DNA of 64,000 bases from Cetobacterium sp. 2A (lineage in GTDB: Bacteria > Fusobacteriota > Fusobacteriia > Fusobacteriales > Fusobacteriaceae): contig NZ_JACFAJ010000006.1 in the NCBI RefSeq assembly GCF_014250685.1, positions 62,001 to 126,000 on the forward strand, in the 5' to 3' direction. The translations under genes were made by a program, and so were the position numbers. This document shows positions 26,369-36,268 of the stretch, piece by piece (the stretch's first letter is position 1; every line of letters begins with the position of its first letter). Below the pieces are notes generated by a model. That model ran no database searches, had not been told where the DNA came from, and saw nothing but the letters and a program-made list of their open reading frames with translations.

Positions 26369-27430
26369 CCACCACTTCTTTTTTCTAAAATATACTATCA
26401 TAGAAGTCATTACAAAAATCATTATTATAATTAAACCATAATATCCATATTTCATTTTTAATTCTGGCATATACTCAAAGTTCATTCCATAAAGACCTGC
26501 TAAAAATGATAACGGCATAAATATAGTTGATATTATCGTTAATACTTTCATTGTCTCATTCATTGTATTCCCAATAGATGAATGGTATAGTTGAATAAGT
26601 TCTGATACCCTTGTATGAAGAGCCTCTGTATTTTCTGAAATTACAATACTGTGATCATATAAATCTTTCAAGTAAATTTTTACATTATCTTCAAAAAATT
26701 CACTATTTTCAAGTTTTATTGCAATCTCTCTAATAGGAGATATTGATTTTTTAAAATTTGCAACATTTTGCTTCAAGTCCATTATTCTACCCATATCTTC
26801 TTTAGTAGGTTGATTTAAAACTTTATCCTCTAACTCTTCTATCTGTAATTCGAATTTTTCTAAAATTAAAAAATAATGATCCACTATAGTATCTAGCAAA
26901 CCATATGTCAAATAGCTTGCCCCTCTTTTTCTGGTTTTTCCAAGTCCATGATCTATCCTATTTCTTATCAATTTAAAGATATCTTTTGGTTTTTCTTGGA
27001 AAGTTATTAAGAAGTTAGAGCCTAGAATAAATGATACTTGTTCATACTCTATTTCATCTGTATTCTCTTTTAAAGTTATCATCTTCAGTACTATAAAAAT
27101 AAAATCTTCCCGTTCATCAAGTTTTGGTCTCTGACCATTATTTAATAAGTCTTCCAAAATTAAATAATCTATATTATATAATTTACCTATATTTTCTATT
27201 AAATCTACATTATGTATTCCATCTACGTCTATCCATGTGATATCTTTTTTAGGTTTTAACAATTCTATATCCACATCTTGTTTATAAATATTAACTTCTA
27301 CCTCTTCAACATTATATGAATAACAAATTATCCCTATCTCTTCTTTTTCTCTTAATCCCGTATATACTAAGGTTCCTGGAGCTAATCCGATTTTTTTTGA
27401 TTTCTTACGATGATCCTGCTTCTTAGCCAT
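26366..27430 (-). CDS. corA: CorA family magnesium/cobalt transporter
   Basis: The 354-residue protein has a cytoplasmic N-terminal domain (1-290) rich in helices and two C-terminal membrane segments. The first ends with the channel signature YGMNFEYMPELK (GMN at about 320). The second, YGLIIIMIFVMTSMIVYF, is followed by a basic tail. It forms a pentameric inner-membrane channel for Mg2+. Downstream of the methyltransferase gene with a 9-base gap, so it is probably the last gene of the polA-whiA-ribF-scpA-methylase unit. Confidence 0.95.
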   Translation of the reverse strand: MAKKQDHRKKSKKIGLAPGTLVYTGLREKEEIGIICYSYNVEEVEVNIYKQDVDIELLKPKKDITWIDVDGIHNVDLIENIGKLYNIDYLILEDLLNNGQRPKLDEREDFIFIVLKMITLKENTDEIEYEQVSFILGSNFLITFQEKPKDIFKLIRNRIDHGLGKTRKRGASYLTYGLLDTIVDHYFLILEKFELQIEELEDKVLNQPTKEDMGRIMDLKQNVANFKKSISPIREIAIKLENSEFFEDNVKIYLKDLYDHSIVISENTEALHTRVSELIQLYHSSIGNTMNETMKVLTIISTIFMPLSFLAGLYGMNFEYMPELKMKYGYYGLIIIMIFVMTSMIVYFRKKKWW

Positions 27431-27439
27431 TTCCCCTCC

Positions 27440-28984
27440 CTAAAGTCCAAAAAGTTTATAGAAATACAAATCAATTTCCTTTTGTACTTCTTCATTATAA
27501 TCTTTTATCTGTTCTTTTACCAAAGAACTTATATGATTTCTCTCTTCAATATTTTCAGAGTAAAATATTGGCGTTTCTTTTAAAGGTGTTGAATAAAATT
27601 CTAAATTCTTACCCTTTATTTTCCCATTATATTTGAACCATTTATAAAAAATCGAAGAGTTTAAATATCCTAAAATATAAAACAAATCAATTTCTTCAGA
27701 TTTTCCTGTCATATAGTATATATCTGCACTTCCATAAAATTCCTTGTCATCGTATGCAAAATTATTTGATTTGCACCTCTGTCTAACTACTATCTTGGGC
27801 TTACAAAATATCTCCTTATCCCTTGCCCATTGAAGTTCCCACCAATTTATTTTTCCTATTTTTGCCTCTCTTCTTTGAATCAGTTTATCTTTGAATTTTT
27901 CTAAATGAGAATTTAATTTTTCATTTATATTTACATGCCTATCCAAATATAAAATCCAAAAAGGAGGTTCTACAGTTGTTTTATATTTTCCTACATCTTT
28001 ATTCTTATAGAATGGTTTTAGATAATCTCTAAATTCCTCTCTAAAACTATCAAATACAAATGCTTCATCGTGTCCTGTAACTATACCTTGGTTTATATTT
28101 AAAACTTCACCTAAATAACAATTTTTTTTTCTATTTATATTTTCATTAAGTTCCATGATGTACTCAGGAGCTAAAATTATTTTGTTTTTTTCATTATAGA
28201 TCTTTTTATTATCTCCCCAAAATACAGTTCCCTCCTCTAAAATAGGAAACTCTTTTTCTTTAATTCCTTTTATCCATGAAAATATTATATTGTGCTGTCC
28301 TACAGCTGTTTTAAAAAGTGAAAATTCAAAATTTTCAATCTTCAAAAAACTTCCCTCTTGTTTTAATTTATCTCTTAGTTTAGTGGCACTATCGGCCTTT
28401 AACCAATAATTCGTTGTTAAATATGATAAAATTCCCTCTTGTTTTAAAAGATCCATTCCTTTTTCTATAAAGAAATAAAAGTAATCCATCTTAGACTCGT
28501 AATACTTTTTTCCAAAATTAGATTTTTTTATTTCATGAAATAATTCTTTATTATTCTTTTCACCTAAATATGGTGGGTTCCCTAGAACTATATCATATCT
28601 TTTTTCTGTTTCTAGATATAATGAATCTTGCTCTAATATATCTATATCTGAATCAATCCCATACTTTTTTAAAATTTCTTTTCCGTAACTTCTACATGTT
28701 TCTAAAGCTATTTTATCTATATCATATCCTTTTATCCATTTACTATTGTATCTATACTCTCCGTATATCTCCTTCGAGTATTTTAGTAGTTCTTCCAAAG
28801 CCACTAATAATAAATTTCCTGTTCCACATGATAAATCTAAAATTCTAACTGATTCTAAATTTTCTTTCGTTATATTTCCTTTGAAATATTTTTCTAAAGA
28901 AAATTTAATCATATTTATTGCAAACTCATATGGAGTATATATTTTATAATTGTATTGTTCTTTTTCCACTTTTTCAAACTCCAC
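27440..28984 (-). CDS. TaqI/Eco57I-type adenine-specific DNA methyltransferase
   Basis: The 514-residue protein has methyltransferase motif I (VRILDLSCGTGNLLLVALEEL, about residue 46) and motif IV NPPYLGEKNN (about 137), diagnostic of N6-adenine methylation. A C-terminal TaqI-like specificity domain contains WWELQWARDKEIFCKPKIV and GYLNSSIFYKWFKYNG. No endonuclease domain and no adjacent restriction gene is visible, so it looks like an orphan methylase. It is embedded in a housekeeping operon, 2 bases after scpA. Its target sequence cannot be predicted. Confidence 0.9.
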   Translation of the reverse strand: MEFEKVEKEQYNYKIYTPYEFAINMIKFSLEKYFKGNITKENLESVRILDLSCGTGNLLLVALEELLKYSKEIYGEYRYNSKWIKGYDIDKIALETCRSYGKEILKKYGIDSDIDILEQDSLYLETEKRYDIVLGNPPYLGEKNNKELFHEIKKSNFGKKYYESKMDYFYFFIEKGMDLLKQEGILSYLTTNYWLKADSATKLRDKLKQEGSFLKIENFEFSLFKTAVGQHNIIFSWIKGIKEKEFPILEEGTVFWGDNKKIYNEKNKIILAPEYIMELNENINRKKNCYLGEVLNINQGIVTGHDEAFVFDSFREEFRDYLKPFYKNKDVGKYKTTVEPPFWILYLDRHVNINEKLNSHLEKFKDKLIQRREAKIGKINWWELQWARDKEIFCKPKIVVRQRCKSNNFAYDDKEFYGSADIYYMTGKSEEIDLFYILGYLNSSIFYKWFKYNGKIKGKNLEFYSTPLKETPIFYSENIEERNHISSLVKEQIKDYNEEVQKEIDLYFYKLFGL

Positions 28985-28986
28985 TA

Positions 28987-29667
28987 TTAATTTTTATATA
29001 GCTTTAAGCTATAATTTTCATCTATATCTATAACTCCATCTCTATACAAGTCTAAAATAGCTAAAAATATGTAAACCAGATGAGTTCGGTTTTCAGCTCT
29101 TACAAACATCTGTTCCATACTTTTTTCTCCATTAAAAAGTGACATATGAATTCTATCCATTTCTTCTGTTAAAGAATATCTCTTTTCAAATTCAATTTCT
29201 AAAATTTCTGTTTCCAATTTATTCAAATACTTATTGTACAAGTCATATATATCTTGTAACTTTAGTTTTGTGATATCATAATCTTCTGAAGCTTTTTTTA
29301 CAATCTTTTTTCCCTCTCCTCTAGAATAGGAGAGGTTATATTCATTTTCAATTTTTCCAATTTCTTCTGCCAATTCTTTAAATAACTTATAATCTTCTAA
29401 TTTTTGCTTTAAAAGTTTTTCTTTTTCTTCTTCTTTATTCATACTCAAAAGAGAAAAAGCTTTTATCTCTAAAAGTTCACAAGCTATAACGAGAAACTCT
29501 ACCTTTATTTCTAAACTATCTTCTTTTGCTTCCTCTAAATACAGCAAATAATCATCAATAATCTGTGATATCTTTATCTCCGATATCTTTAATTTTTTTT
29601 TATCTATTAAATGTAAAAGAAGGTCTAAAGGACCTTCAAAATTATCTATTTTTAATACAATTTCCAT
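28987..29667 (-). CDS. scpA: Segregation and condensation protein A
   Basis: Kleisin subunit of the SMC-ScpAB condensin-like complex. The 226 residues start IDNFEGPLDLLLHLIDKKKLKISEIKISQIIDDYL, the N-terminal SMC-neck-binding helices. A charged coiled middle follows, then a C-terminal winged-helix region (THLVYIFLAILDLYRDGVI). The start overlaps the end of ribF by 26 bases, indicating coupling. No scpB is visible nearby. Confidence 0.93.
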   Translation of the reverse strand: MEIVLKIDNFEGPLDLLLHLIDKKKLKISEIKISQIIDDYLLYLEEAKEDSLEIKVEFLVIACELLEIKAFSLLSMNKEEEKEKLLKQKLEDYKLFKELAEEIGKIENEYNLSYSRGEGKKIVKKASEDYDITKLKLQDIYDLYNKYLNKLETEILEIEFEKRYSLTEEMDRIHMSLFNGEKSMEQMFVRAENRTHLVYIFLAILDLYRDGVIDIDENYSLKLYKN

Positions 29668-30601
29668 TTTTTTCCTCTTCTAAACATACTCTCCATTTTT
29701 CAACATCCGAATTGATAGTATATTTTAATTCTTCCATCGACTGGAATTTTTTTTGTTCTCTTAAAAACTTTAAAACTCTAACATATATTTTTTTCCCGTA
29801 TAAATCTCCATCAAAATCTAATATATGAACCTCTATGCTTTGCTCTCCTGGTTTTAGAGTAGGATTTTTCCCTATATTTATGACCGCATCTCTTTCAACT
29901 TTTTCATTTTCTACTAAAACTTTTCCTCCATATATTCCAAATGGTGGATAAATTTTATTTAAAATTTTTAAGTTTGCCGTTGGAAATCCCATCTGTCTTC
30001 CCAATTTTCTTCCATGGACAACTTCTCCAATAATTAAAAATGGAGCTCCTAAAAACATATTTGTAGTTTCCAACTCTCCTCTTGTTATCAAGTCTCTTAT
30101 CATTGTTGAGCTAACCACTTGCCCTCCAATCATAACAGGCTCTATCTCATTAACTTTTATGCCATGATTCTTTGAAATCTTCTCTAAATCCTTTGTAGTG
30201 GCTTTTCCACCCTTTCCGAATGAAAAATTAAATCCTACAAATATCTCTTTTGCATTAAGTTTATCTTTTAGAATATTTTCTACAAAAGCCTCTGGTTCCA
30301 TTCCAGAAAATTCCCTAGTAAATGGTTGCATAATAAGATAGTCTACCCCTAGACTTGCTAAAATATGAATTTTTTCCTCTTTTGAATTTATAAGTTTCGG
30401 AGCTTTAGCAACATCTATAGTTTCTAAAGGATGGTTAGCAAAGGTAAAAACAATTGATTTCCCACCATTTTGCTTCGCTTTCAGTACCGCTAATTCTATA
30501 AGTTGTCTATGCCCTATATGAATTCCATCAAAGGCTCCAATTGCAACATAGCTTTTCCCAAAATTATCCTCACAATGTAAAATATCATTTATTATTTTCA
30601 T
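29642..30601 (-). CDS. ribF: Bifunctional riboflavin kinase/FAD synthetase
   Basis: Makes FMN and then FAD from riboflavin. The 319 residues hold an N-terminal nucleotidyltransferase domain with AIGAFDGIHIGHRQLI (HxGH-type, about 20-35) and VGFNFSFGKGGKAT, and SSTMIRDLI at about 165. The C-terminal flavokinase domain has VVHGRKLGRQMGFPTANL and VHILDFDGDLYGKKI. It acts downstream of the riboflavin operon at 45576-49023 but is encoded separately here, between whiA and scpA. Confidence 0.95.
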   Translation of the reverse strand: MKIINDILHCEDNFGKSYVAIGAFDGIHIGHRQLIELAVLKAKQNGGKSIVFTFANHPLETIDVAKAPKLINSKEEKIHILASLGVDYLIMQPFTREFSGMEPEAFVENILKDKLNAKEIFVGFNFSFGKGGKATTKDLEKISKNHGIKVNEIEPVMIGGQVVSSTMIRDLITRGELETTNMFLGAPFLIIGEVVHGRKLGRQMGFPTANLKILNKIYPPFGIYGGKVLVENEKVERDAVINIGKNPTLKPGEQSIEVHILDFDGDLYGKKIYVRVLKFLREQKKFQSMEELKYTINSDVEKWRVCLEEEKNGNCIKNR

Positions 30602-30614
30602 ATCAGTAAATTGT

Positions 30615-31514
30615 CTACTCCCTTTCTTTTTCTAAAAGTTCATTGTAAATTTCTTCAATTCTTCTAAATCTATTTCTAACACCCGATTTTGACATTCCTA
30701 TAATTTCTGCAAGCTCTTGTAAAGAACTCTCTGAATTTTGAAGTCTTAAAAACGCAATCTCTTCTAAAACTGGACTTAAACTATTAAGACCTATTTTTTT
30801 ACCTATATAATTTATCATTTTTATCTGTTTATTACCCGTATTTAAAGTTTTAGTTTCATTGGCAACTTCCCAATTCATTTCTCTAATTGTTCTATTTTTT
30901 AAGTCTTTGATTATTGTCATCTCTTCATATTTATAAAATTCTTTCATACATCCCATAAGAACAATAATATCCATTATATCCTCTGAATTTCTCATATATA
31001 CAAGTGGTTTATTTCTTTTAGTTGTTTTAAATACTTTTTTTCCTTCATCTTTTAAGATTGAGTACACTTCCTCCGCTATCTCTTCACTATCTATAAAGAA
31101 ATCTAGTGCATACTCTTTTTCTGGAGATTTTATATAACCACACGCTAGAAAAAGTCCTCTTATGAAGCTAGCTTCAAGTTTTTCGTTTCCTTCTATTAAT
31201 TCTATTCCATATTTTGAAAGTTCTTCTGTAAATTTTTTAAATCCATTTTGATTCTGAATTGAGATTATATAAACATTATGCTCTCCCAACTTTTTACTGG
31301 TCGAATATTTTATAACAATTCTTAAATCGGTTATATCCTTTAAATACTTGTAAACTCTTTCTGCTAATTCCCTATTTTCTAATCTGAGCTCAATCTTATC
31401 AGATAAGATTGCATTTTTACTTACTAATATCGCTCTAATTTCAGCAAATTTATCATCTAAAGAGGTTACTTCTCTTTTAAGGATTTCATTTTTTATATTA
31501 TAAGTGTAAGACAC
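30615..31514 (-). CDS. whiA: WhiA-family DNA-binding protein
   Basis: The 299 residues have a degenerate LAGLIDADG homing-endonuclease-like N-terminal fold (EASFIRGLFLACGYIKSPEKEYALDF at about 110) and a C-terminal HTH (LQELAEIIGMSKSGVRNRFRRIEEIY). In Gram-positive bacteria WhiA affects sporulation, cell division and chromosome segregation. Position next to scpA fits the last role. ATG 31514 follows a GAGGAT site. Confidence 0.93.
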   Translation of the reverse strand: MSYTYNIKNEILKREVTSLDDKFAEIRAILVSKNAILSDKIELRLENRELAERVYKYLKDITDLRIVIKYSTSKKLGEHNVYIISIQNQNGFKKFTEELSKYGIELIEGNEKLEASFIRGLFLACGYIKSPEKEYALDFFIDSEEIAEEVYSILKDEGKKVFKTTKRNKPLVYMRNSEDIMDIIVLMGCMKEFYKYEEMTIIKDLKNRTIREMNWEVANETKTLNTGNKQIKMINYIGKKIGLNSLSPVLEEIAFLRLQNSESSLQELAEIIGMSKSGVRNRFRRIEEIYNELLEKERE

Positions 31515-31523
31515 TTTATCCTC

Positions 31524-34181
31524 CTATTTTGTTTCAGCCCAATTTTTTCCTACCGAACTGTTTACCTCAAGTTTTACATTTTTAAATTTAATAGTTTCTG
31601 TCATTGTTTTTTCAATAATTTCTTTATACATTTGAACCTTATCTTTATCTATTTCAAATATAAGTTCATCATGAACTTGTAAAAGAAGCTTAATATCTGT
31701 TTTATCTTTTAAAACTTTATATAATTCTATCATAACTTTTTTTAAAATCTCTGCTGCTGTTCCTTGTATAACACTATTTACAGCCATTCTTTCTGCTTGT
31801 TTTCTAATATTATTATTTTTAGAATTTATTCCCTCTATTATTCTTTTTCTATTAAAATACGTCTCTACATATCCATTTTCAGAAGCTGATTTAAGAATTT
31901 TACCTTCTAATTCTTTAACCCTTGGATATTGTTCAAAATATCTTTCGATATATTCTCCAGCTTCTTTTGGGGTTATTTTTAGCTCTTGTGATAATCCAAA
32001 TGCTGTTTTCCCATATATTATACTAAAGTTTACTATTTTTGCTGCAGTTCTTTGTTCACGAGAAATTGGCTCGTCATCTTTTAGTTGGAATATTTTCTTA
32101 GCCGTTAAACTATGTAAATCCTCATTTCTATTGTAAGCAGCTATAAGCTGTTCATCTCCTGACAGTTCAGCTAAAACTCTTAGTTCTATTTGAGAATAGT
32201 CTACACCTAATAGAAGTGTCCCATCCTTTGCAACAAATCCTTCTCTTATTTTTATTCCCTCTTCTGTTTTTACGGGAATATTTTGTAGATTTGGATTTGA
32301 AGATGATAATCTTCCTGTTGCTGTTCCCGTTTGATTAAATGTCGTGTGAAGTCTAGAGTCTTTATCAGCTATCTTTGGAAGTGGATCTACATATGTAGTC
32401 TTTAATTTTGTAAGTTTTCTAAATTCTAGTATATATTTTGCTATCTCTACTCCCTTATCTTGAAGTTCTTCCAAAACTTCAACACTTGTAGAAAGTCCTG
32501 TTTTATTTTTCTTGATTGGATTTAAATTTAGATTTATAAATAGAATTTCTGAAAGTTGCTTCGGTGAATTTATATTAAATTCCGTACCAGCTATTTCGTA
32601 TATTTTTTCTGTTAATTTTTCAAGTTTTATTTCTAATTCTTTACTATAATTTTCAAAATAAACTTTATCTATTTTTATTCCTTCAACTTCCATACTCGAT
32701 AAAATCTCTATAAGAGGCATCTCTATATTTTGTAAAACTTCAGTCAATAAATTATCTTGTATTTCTTTAACCAATTCATCATAAGCCATTAAAATACCTC
32801 TAGATCTTTTAACTAAAAACTGTCCATATTCTTCAGAACTCAGTATTTTAGAATCTGTTTTTCCAAAAACTTCTGAATATTTTTCTAAATCCTCATCTAC
32901 AACTCTATCTAACATAACTTCCACTTCTTCTCTTGTTTGTGATGTTAGTAAATGAAATGCAATCATCGTATCAAACTTCATATTTTTAATTTTAAATCCA
33001 TCATTTAAAATTGGTTTAAAATTATATGTGACAAATTCGATGTCTTTTTGTAAAAAGTTTTTTAATTCATCTATGTTCTCTTTTGAATTTAGGGGTAAAT
33101 ACATATCTTTAGTTCCTACAGATATAGCCATTCCCTCTTTTGAATAATAGATAGATACTGGTCCGTTATTTATTGTAGATAACTTTTTCCCGTCTATTAT
33201 CCTAAATCCACTTTCTGTTTCCATCTCATTTCCTGAAAAATTAAAAAGTCCAAGTTGTGTTCCTGCAGTGGAAACCTTTTCTACTGCTACCACTTCTTCT
33301 TTTTCAGATAATTTCATTTTCTTTATAAGTGATTTAAATTCTAATGCTTGAAATAATTTTAACATCTTATCTTCTTGAATTTTGTACTTTAAATCCTCTA
33401 AATTTATATCAAGTGGTAAAATTTCTATCGTTGCAAGTTTTTTGCTTAAAAATGCAAGTTCTTTATCATCTATCATATTTTGAACAAGAGATTTCCCAAT
33501 TCCTGGAAGTTCTGTTAATTTATCAAGATTTTCATAAACTCCCTCTAAATTTCCATATTTATCAATCATAGGAACAGCTTTTTTAACTCCTATTTTTCTA
33601 ACACCTGGAATTCCATCGCTACTATCTCCAATAAGTCCAAATAAATCAGGAATTAATTCTGGTCTAACACCAATTTGTTCTACAACTTGTTCTGGTGTTG
33701 ATAAAATTTTAAGTCCTCCGCCATCACCTTTTCCAAGTAATGCTATACTTATATTTTTATCTAAAATTTGGGCTAAATCTTTATCTCCAGTTACAACATA
33801 TGTCTTAATATTATCAGCTGAAAGTTTCTTTCCAACTGTTCCTAAAACATCATCTGCTTCATGTCCATCTATTTTAATTTTCTTTATTCCGAAACAATCT
33901 AAAACTTCTTCAATTCTTGAAATTTGTTTTATTAAGTCTTCTGGAGCGGCATCTCTTTTTGCTTTATACTCACTATACAGTTCGCTACGCTTTAAACTAG
34001 ATCTACTCACATCAAAAGCTGCTACCATGTACTCTGGATTAAATTCATTTATTATACTTAAAAGAGTGTTTATAAATCCATAAACTGCTCCTGTCGGTTC
34101 TGTTTTTGTTTTAAAATTCAAATTAGCATAGAAAGCTCTATACATTATAGCACTTACATCCAATAGTACTGCTTTTTTCAT
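31524..34181 (-). CDS. polA: DNA polymerase I (proofreading site degenerate)
   Basis: The 885 residues have three parts. The 5'-3' exonuclease (about 1-300) has GHEADDVLGTV and YVVTGDKDLAQILD. A 3'-5' exonuclease-like domain (about 310-480) follows. The family-A polymerase has DYSQIELRVLAELSGDEQ (motif A), RTAAKIVNFSIIYGKTAFG (motif B) and LLQVHDELIFEI (motif C). In the middle domain the first exonuclease motif (D-x-E) is missing and the last (YxxxD) reads MAYDELVKEI without the expected context; only FDTMIAFHLL resembles motif II. Proofreading is therefore probably lost, as in several Gram-positive enzymes. Leading gene of the operon to corA. Confidence 0.96.
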   Translation of the reverse strand: MKKAVLLDVSAIMYRAFYANLNFKTKTEPTGAVYGFINTLLSIINEFNPEYMVAAFDVSRSSLKRSELYSEYKAKRDAAPEDLIKQISRIEEVLDCFGIKKIKIDGHEADDVLGTVGKKLSADNIKTYVVTGDKDLAQILDKNISIALLGKGDGGGLKILSTPEQVVEQIGVRPELIPDLFGLIGDSSDGIPGVRKIGVKKAVPMIDKYGNLEGVYENLDKLTELPGIGKSLVQNMIDDKELAFLSKKLATIEILPLDINLEDLKYKIQEDKMLKLFQALEFKSLIKKMKLSEKEEVVAVEKVSTAGTQLGLFNFSGNEMETESGFRIIDGKKLSTINNGPVSIYYSKEGMAISVGTKDMYLPLNSKENIDELKNFLQKDIEFVTYNFKPILNDGFKIKNMKFDTMIAFHLLTSQTREEVEVMLDRVVDEDLEKYSEVFGKTDSKILSSEEYGQFLVKRSRGILMAYDELVKEIQDNLLTEVLQNIEMPLIEILSSMEVEGIKIDKVYFENYSKELEIKLEKLTEKIYEIAGTEFNINSPKQLSEILFINLNLNPIKKNKTGLSTSVEVLEELQDKGVEIAKYILEFRKLTKLKTTYVDPLPKIADKDSRLHTTFNQTGTATGRLSSSNPNLQNIPVKTEEGIKIREGFVAKDGTLLLGVDYSQIELRVLAELSGDEQLIAAYNRNEDLHSLTAKKIFQLKDDEPISREQRTAAKIVNFSIIYGKTAFGLSQELKITPKEAGEYIERYFEQYPRVKELEGKILKSASENGYVETYFNRKRIIEGINSKNNNIRKQAERMAVNSVIQGTAAEILKKVMIELYKVLKDKTDIKLLLQVHDELIFEIDKDKVQMYKEIIEKTMTETIKFKNVKLEVNSSVGKNWAETK

Positions 34182-34269
34182 TTTTCGCCCTCCAAGACTC
34201 CATAATTAAGTACATTATACCATAGGATTTTTATTTTATAAAACTATATTCTTTTAATGGTTTTTCTGG

Positions 34270-34275
34270 TATAAT
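34270..34275 (+). promoter_or_regulatory. Extended -10 promoter of ssb
   Basis: TGGTATAAT ends at 34275, with an extended -10 TG; no convincing -35 is seen. The ssb start is 49 bases downstream. Confidence 0.5.
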
Positions 34276-34323
34276 TTAGTAAAATATTGAATTATATTTA
34301 CATTTAATTGTGGGAGGAGATTT

Positions 34324-34734
34324 ATGAATTTAGTTGTTTTAATCGGAAGATTAACAAGAGATCCTGAATTAAAGTTCGGACAAAGTGGAAAAGCTTACTC
34401 TAGATTTAGTCTAGCTGTAGACAGACCATTTCAAAAAGGTGAAGCTGATTTTATCAACTGTGTTGCATTTGGAAAAACTGCAGAACTTATAGGAGAATAC
34501 CTTAGAAAAGGTAGAAAAGTTGCCGTAAATGGTAGACTTCAAATGAATAGATACGAGGTTAATGGAGAAAAGAAAACTACTTATGATGTTTTAGTTGAAT
34601 CTATGGAGTTTATAGAAGGAAAAGGAAATGAAACTTCTTATCCACAAACAAAATCTTCAGCTCCAACTCCATCTACTAAATCGGATGATTTTGAAGCACC
34701 TTCAAGTTTTGATGATGATGAATTCCCATTCTAA
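34324..34734 (+). CDS. ssb: Single-stranded DNA-binding protein
   Basis: The 136-residue OB-fold protein begins MNLVVLIGRLTRDPELKFGQSG, with FINCVAFGKTAELIGEYLRKGRKVAVNGRLQ at about 45-75. It ends with a flexible linker and the acidic tip DDDEFPF, which recruits replication and repair partners. It is a single-gene unit with GGAGG before ATG 34324. The adjacent polA is divergent. Confidence 0.96.
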   Translation: MNLVVLIGRLTRDPELKFGQSGKAYSRFSLAVDRPFQKGEADFINCVAFGKTAELIGEYLRKGRKVAVNGRLQMNRYEVNGEKKTTYDVLVESMEFIEGKGNETSYPQTKSSAPTPSTKSDDFEAPSSFDDDEFPF

Positions 34735-34743
34735 GTAAAAAAT

Positions 34744-34792
34744 AAAACAGTACTCACTCCTAATATATTTTGGAGATGAATACTGTTTTTTA
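34744..34792. terminator. Terminator between ssb and the amino acid permease gene
   Basis: Outer arms AAAACAGTA and TACTGTTTT plus inner CTCC/GGAG form an interrupted stem, with T's on the forward side. Confidence 0.7.
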
Positions 34793-34799
34793 TTTGCTC

Positions 34800-36110
34800 T
34801 TATTTTTTATTTTCCTCACTATCTCTTTTTTGTTCTCTTTTTAAGATTAGATAAATAAATGCTCCTATTATAAGTCCACCTGCTCCAAATGCAAGTTTTT
34901 CAAGTGACGCTTGGCTCATAAGCCATAATGAAGTACATACTGCAAATATTGGAATAACTGGCCCTAATGGCATAGTGTACTCTGCCGGCATTAGATTTTT
35001 TCTTTTCAGTACTAATGCTGACAATGCTGTTGGTATATACTCTACCAATCTAGCTATAACAGTAAGACCTGCTAAAAATATGAAATTTCCTGATGTTGCC
35101 AAAAATATAACTATTATTGTTGTTAACATTATTGCAAATCCTGGTGTTCCAAATCTTCCATTCTTCTTAAATATTTTAGGTAAATAATCATTCTCAGCTA
35201 AAGCCGATGCAGAACGGGGAGCTATAAAAGATAGAGCAATAGCAATTCCTCCTATTGCTATAATTGAAGCAATAGTTACAAATAAAAATCCACCATTTCC
35301 TAAAATTTTAGCTGTTGCTGCAGCTATCGGAACTTGGGTATCTCCTAATTCTTTTCCCATTATTCCTATACTTACAACCATTATTAAAAAGTAAAAAACA
35401 GAACAAAAGCTTATAACTGTTATTATGGCCTTAGGTAAGTTCTTTTTAGGATTTTCCATATCTTCAGCTGCTACTGCCAACAAATCAAATCCTGTAAATG
35501 CATAAAATATAACAAGTGTTGCTGCCCCAAAACTTCCATTAGTAAGCCCAGCTTTTATCCCTGGTATAAAAGGTTCAAATTCTGCTCCCTTTATAAAAAA
35601 AACTCCTACTACAACAAACAAAACAAGCGGTAAAAGTTTAGTGACAGTAATTATATTATTTAATATTTTAGAGAATTTAACTCCTGAATAATTCAATAAT
35701 CCCAGTGAAGTACACATTATAACAACGCTTACCTTATTTACAAATGGATCATTAAAATACGGATACAAACTTCCTAGAGCCGTCAAAAAACCTTGTGTTT
35801 CTGCTGCCCAACTACTCATTCCAATAAACCAAGTGAAAATTCCAACCTCAAACCCTGCAAAATCACCAAATGCAGCTTTAGTATATACAAATGCCGATCC
35901 ATTCTTATCAAATCTACTTGCTGATACTGCAAAACATAATGCTAGAGAAAGTGCTAACACGGTATTTAACAATATTACTAAAAGACTTGCATTTCCAACA
36001 TCTGCATAAGCTTTATTTGGCAGTAAAAATATTCCAGAACCTATTATTGAATTTACTCCTAGAAAAAATATACTCATAAACCCCATTTTTTTCTTAGTTG
36101 AATCCTCCAT
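34800..36110 (-). CDS. APC family amino acid permease
   Basis: The 436-residue inner-membrane transporter has about 12 helices. It starts GFMSIFFLGVNSIIGSGIFLLPNKAYADVG (APC helix 1 with the GSGIF unwound segment) and later has IFYAFTGFDLLAVAAEDMENPKKNLPKAI. This is an amino acid/polyamine/organocation type; the substrate is unknown. It is distinct from the permease cut at position 1. ATG 36110 has no strong ribosome site but the N terminus (MEDSTKKKMGF) is typical. Single-gene unit. Confidence 0.9.
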   Translation of the reverse strand: MEDSTKKKMGFMSIFFLGVNSIIGSGIFLLPNKAYADVGNASLLVILLNTVLALSLALCFAVSASRFDKNGSAFVYTKAAFGDFAGFEVGIFTWFIGMSSWAAETQGFLTALGSLYPYFNDPFVNKVSVVIMCTSLGLLNYSGVKFSKILNNIITVTKLLPLVLFVVVGVFFIKGAEFEPFIPGIKAGLTNGSFGAATLVIFYAFTGFDLLAVAAEDMENPKKNLPKAIITVISFCSVFYFLIMVVSIGIMGKELGDTQVPIAAATAKILGNGGFLFVTIASIIAIGGIAIALSFIAPRSASALAENDYLPKIFKKNGRFGTPGFAIMLTTIIVIFLATSGNFIFLAGLTVIARLVEYIPTALSALVLKRKNLMPAEYTMPLGPVIPIFAVCTSLWLMSQASLEKLAFGAGGLIIGAFIYLILKREQKRDSEENKK

Positions 36111-36268
36111 CTCTAACCAACTCCTTGTTTTCCCTATAAAAATTATACCCTTATTTACTAGAATAAATCCTAAATCCTCTCCTAACTTTTTATTCTCTTA
36201 GTTTTAAAGGAAAAAAAAGAAAAAAATTGAATAGTGGAATAAAAATTAATTACTTTATGAGGTGTACT

